Made by a program: the position numbers and the translations under genes
Assembly (NCBI GenBank): GCA_963854835.1
Contig: OY978525.1
Span: forward strand, 18,136,309-18,200,308
Reading direction: 5' to 3'
DNA length: 64,000 nucleotides
DNA from: Megamerina dolium
Lineage: Eukaryota; Arthropoda; Insecta; Diptera; Megamerinidae
Notes under the pieces: generated by a model
Database searches by the model: none
Told to the model about the DNA's origin: nothing
What the model saw: the letters and a program-made list of their open reading frames with translations, nothing else
Shown here: piece after piece, positions 60,926 through 64,000 of the stretch
Layout of the letters: each line of letters begins with the position of its first letter
How positions within the stretch are numbered: position 1 is the stretch's first letter

Positions 60926-61840
60926 TCCGGGGGTTTATCCCCTGTTTCAGCTGGAAGCTAGTGATTGCCGATTAGCTCGATGATGAGGTACACTTGCCTT
61001 TAGATATTATTGGCACGCTGGACCTTTTCTTGCTCGAAACAGAAATTGAACTTTATACACTAATTTTCTTTCTTTTATTTGCACTGGACGTATGTATATA
61101 GGGAACGAATATATAAATACATATGTTTTATATGACTCGATGGTTTGACTCTTGTTATATTTCAATTTAATATTCGATTTATGTCGATATATTTATACAA
61201 ATCTGATTTATTATTTACTTAGATAAAATGATAAGAAAATTCGTTGATTTTTGCAAATTACACAAGAAACACCGCAAAGTTGAAAAAATTGGATTTCACA
61301 TACGACTGACTGATGTATATGCCACTGATTTTAACACACACTTTTCTTTATTTATTTATTTTATAATTTTAATTTACGTGTAAGTAAAATACTTTAATTA
61401 CATGAGAAATGAGATGTTTTAGTGAGAAAGATAATTTTACTTTAAAAAAAAAAGAAATGCGCGCACTCCTCGGGAAAAAACCAATTCAATCGAATTCTGT
61501 TGATTTCTGGGAAAAAAACGAAGGTAAAGGGAAAAGGAGAATGCAATAGGTGGAATAAACAGATGAGCGAATGGAATTGATTGGAAGGAATAGGAATAGG
61601 GATAAAGTGAACATGGAATAATAAGCAATGTTTCAGCGGGGAGCGAGCGGGAATGCCGGTGGGCTTGCTGCGATGTGGCGCACTTGCCTTAAAAAACGTT
61701 GCTCTAGGTCTCGGCTGATGATATTGTTGCAACACAAAACACTTCTTTTCGCACTGTCACAAATGTTTTATCTTTATTTTACTTCTATGTTTAAATAGTA
61801 AGTGTATATTAAATATATATCGTATGATATCGTATGATAT

Positions 61841-62210
61841 GTGGGTGCCGTAGCTCAGTGGTTAGTGTGTTCGCCTTCTGATCTGTAGGTCGTGGGTTCA
61901 ATCCCCGGCTGATGCATAACAAATTTAATATCGAAAAGATTTTTCTTTCGAATGGTACCCACCTGTCGGCAAGCAATTGGCAATTCTTCCGACAGTAACA
62001 ACTTGCCATGAAAAAGCTTCTTAAAGAACTCTGTGACAAAGCTCAGAAAAAGTGATGTCACAAGTGTTCTGCCATTCGGAACCGGCTAAAATAAGTAGGT
62101 CCCTTCTAATACTGTCCAAATTTAAGACGCACAACAGTAATGGAAGAGAAGCTCGGCCAATGAGTCCTTTGGGGCTTTAAGTGCCACATATTTATTTATT
62201 TATTTTTTTT
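61841..62210 (+). mobile_element. Full-length tRNA-derived SINE, copy B
   Basis: Same family as 39752-40120, opposite orientation. A box TAGCTCAGTGG at 61851-61861, B box GGTTCAATCC at 61895-61904, then a shared body and an (ATTT)n/T-rich tail. Flanked by TATGATAT at 61833-61840 and 62211-62218 (ten bases if GT is included). The two copies look over 90 percent identical by eye. The head does not fold into a proper anticodon arm, so it is not a tRNA gene. Confidence 0.9.
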
Positions 62211-62511
62211 TATGATATGTTTAAATAAAATAAATGTAAGGGAAAAAGGGGTCGCACACTGCTCGAGAAAATTAGTTTTATTTATTTTCCAATTTAATTA
62301 GTCGGGAAACACGAACTTGTGTCGAGGGAGTTTTATCAACACTAAAATAGTTAAAGTGGAAAGTGATGAGATAAAGTAAAAGAAAAGAGAGTATGGCAGT
62401 GAGAGAAAGAGGGAGAATTAGAGCGAAAAATAGCAGGACAAATAGAATTAGATTAGGGTTGCTAAGTTTGGGCGGGCAGTGCGCGACACACGGTTTCTGG
62501 CGTAGACATCC

Positions 62512-62580
62512 CACTCTCTTATACTACTATGAAAAGCATTAAAAAACATCTACACAAAAGTCACGGAGAAATATAGAAGA
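62512..62580. repeat. ~68-bp direct repeat, right copy
   Basis: Right partner of 60857-60925, same orientation, including the shared AAAAGTCACGRAGAAATA end. Confidence 0.5.
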
Positions 62581-63477
62581 TATAGTAAAATATAGCTCAA
62601 AGTATATGAATAACGGTAAAGACTTTCCTTACGTCTATGCTAGGCATAATATGCATCGAACTTTATGCAGAGAATCTGGCAGCAAAATTTGAAGGGAAGT
62701 TGAAAGTCATAGGGCAAATAGAGAGAATGTCTTATTGGCACAGATCATTAGCATCATAATCAGATTACATGATTTCACAGCTAAGGTTTGGTAAAAATGT
62801 CTGACACCAGCTTCCACAAAATTGCTAAGTCTTCCAAGCCATACATTCCATACAGCAAAAATCCTAATTCTGATTAAAACTATTTCTGAATGAAACATTA
62901 ATCTCTAGGTAGGTAGGTCAACGACTAAAGCAAAAAGGCTCCAAAATGGTTTGGCTGTGTAAGGAAACAGGAAAACGAAGCTGTCGAAAAGACCGTAAAA
63001 GTAGGTGTCCTGACATCCCTGACACCAAAATGCATAATATACTATTGTGAATGGCATTGTGAATAGCATAAAAAAATAAAAAATAAAAAAAATTGTGAAT
63101 AGCATATATTATTATAAACTTAAACATAATGACAAAAGTGGCGGTGGCATAAACACCTGCGAAACTGCTAACATAATGCTTAAATCACGCCAACGGCTCT
63201 AAGCTCAGTCAGAAAAGCTCGGTAGAAAATGCAAGACAACGGTGGGCGAACACACGGCATACCACAGTTGAAAAGAAAATATGAGAGCAGCAGACGCAAG
63301 GGGGTAAAAGGAAGCGAAACCTTGAGCACATACCCTATAATTGTCCGACACTTTACAGAACCCTGCTAAGTTATTCAGGATCTCCAGCGCTCAGCGATTT
63401 AGTTGAAACAGCGATCTTAAGTACTATAGCAAATTGCGATGAAAACTGAAATTTTGAAAGATACCGAAAACGAGTTG

Positions 63478-63560
63478 TTCTAGTATCACTAGAGATCCTT
63501 GAGGGTCTATGTGTGACGACAAGTTAGGTGTTCACCAGTATAACCTAACCTAACCTAATC
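63478..63560 (+). repeat. Possible LINE 3' end with (CCTAA)n tail
   Basis: GAGGGTCTATGTGTGACGAC followed by AGTTAGGTGTTCACC and a TAACCTAACCTAACCTAA tail. The preceding 600 bases are less AT-rich than the surroundings and could be a decayed LINE, but I could not recover a protein motif from them. Confidence 0.3.
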
Positions 63561-64000
63561 TATCAAAATTGGTAGCAAGATTTTTAACTTCAATTTCAGA
63601 TTACGAATACCAAATGATTTAACTTATAAAATCTTAAACACGAGTGCCGTCAGATACGTCATGACTTTACCGACAGGTTAATATTTAGAACTCAGCATGC
63701 TGAAAGCATTAAAGTCCTAAGTAAGATTCTGCAATGATAAGTATAGGCGTATTACTTCGAGTCTTCGGAGAAACGATCTGTCGGCCTTCCAATCAAAAGT
63801 TCTGTTGTTATTGTTAGATTTCATATGAATAAATACTGTATATACACAAAAAAACAAAGAGTTATAATAATTAAATAATCCTAGATGTTGCTAGTAGCTT
63901 TCTTAATCGTTAAGCACCTCCATTTGAATTTCAGAAATATATTTTTAACTCTCTTTTTTACTTTTTATTATTTTTTGTTAATTAATTTTTTTTTTTTTTT

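Larger units (their letters stand above)
60274..64000. other. No host gene; degenerate repeat-rich DNA
   Basis: Contains the SINE, the 68-bp direct repeats and the possible LINE end. 61440-61720 and 62230-62500 are purine-rich and less AT-rich; they may be parts of one element split by the SINE. No protein motif was found. Confidence 0.45.

Noticed and set aside
61841..61915. tRNA gene
   Set aside because: A and B boxes are present but the anticodon and acceptor stems do not pair, and a 370-bp body with a target duplication follows: a SINE head.

Overview
The window is AT-rich eukaryotic DNA from an insect, most probably a tephritid fruit fly (Bactrocera/Ceratitis type). That assignment is inference. 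It rests on one long intronless Toll-7 gene of higher-dipteran type, DINE-1-like Helentron elements, mariner and maT DNA transposons, (CAA/TTG)n, (TACATA)n and TACTCGTA-rich intergenic DNA, and a tRNA-derived SINE. No species can be named from sequence alone.

Layout. 1-20.9 kb: no host gene recognised; it holds an internally deleted mariner (2.9-3.4 kb), a 5'-truncated non-LTR retrotransposon on the minus strand (5.0-6.3 kb), a decayed mariner (10.1-10.6 kb), an array of about 155-bp repeats (12.9-13.6 kb) and GAGA-rich DNA near 19.8-20.6 kb. 20.9-27.0 kb: the Toll-7 transcription unit, with a predicted TATA-less Inr+DPE promoter, a long 5' leader with upstream ATGs, a single 1599-codon open frame (21881-26680) and clustered poly(A) signals. 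27-40 kb: gene-free, with two MITEs, a long (AT)n tract, a decayed RNase-H LINE end, a diverged unclassified repeat pair and a full-length SINE. 40.7-45.6 kb and 55.6-58.9 kb: four copies of one DINE-1-like (Helentron-associated, HINE) element, all on the minus strand, differing in the number of internal tandem monomers of about 298 bp. 46.7-47.8 kb: a near full-length mariner with a frameshift and a stop. 51.6-52.7 kb: a mariner MITE and a decayed mariner. 59.0-60.3 kb: an almost intact maT (DD37D) transposon whose transposase is broken by one nonsense codon and one lost catalytic Asp. 61.8-62.2 kb: a second SINE copy.

Toll-7 is the only host protein-coding gene I can support. It is a single-pass receptor: hydrophobic N-terminal segment, LRR ectodomain in two blocks with cysteine caps, transmembrane helix, cytoplasmic TIR domain and a long low-complexity tail. 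Everything else with coding signal is transposon-derived. I do not see a convincing undescribed multi-gene system. The strongest novelty candidates are the repeat biology (variable-length HINE arrays, a related 155-bp dispersed array family, a SINE nested inside one such array) and the regulatory layout of Toll-7.
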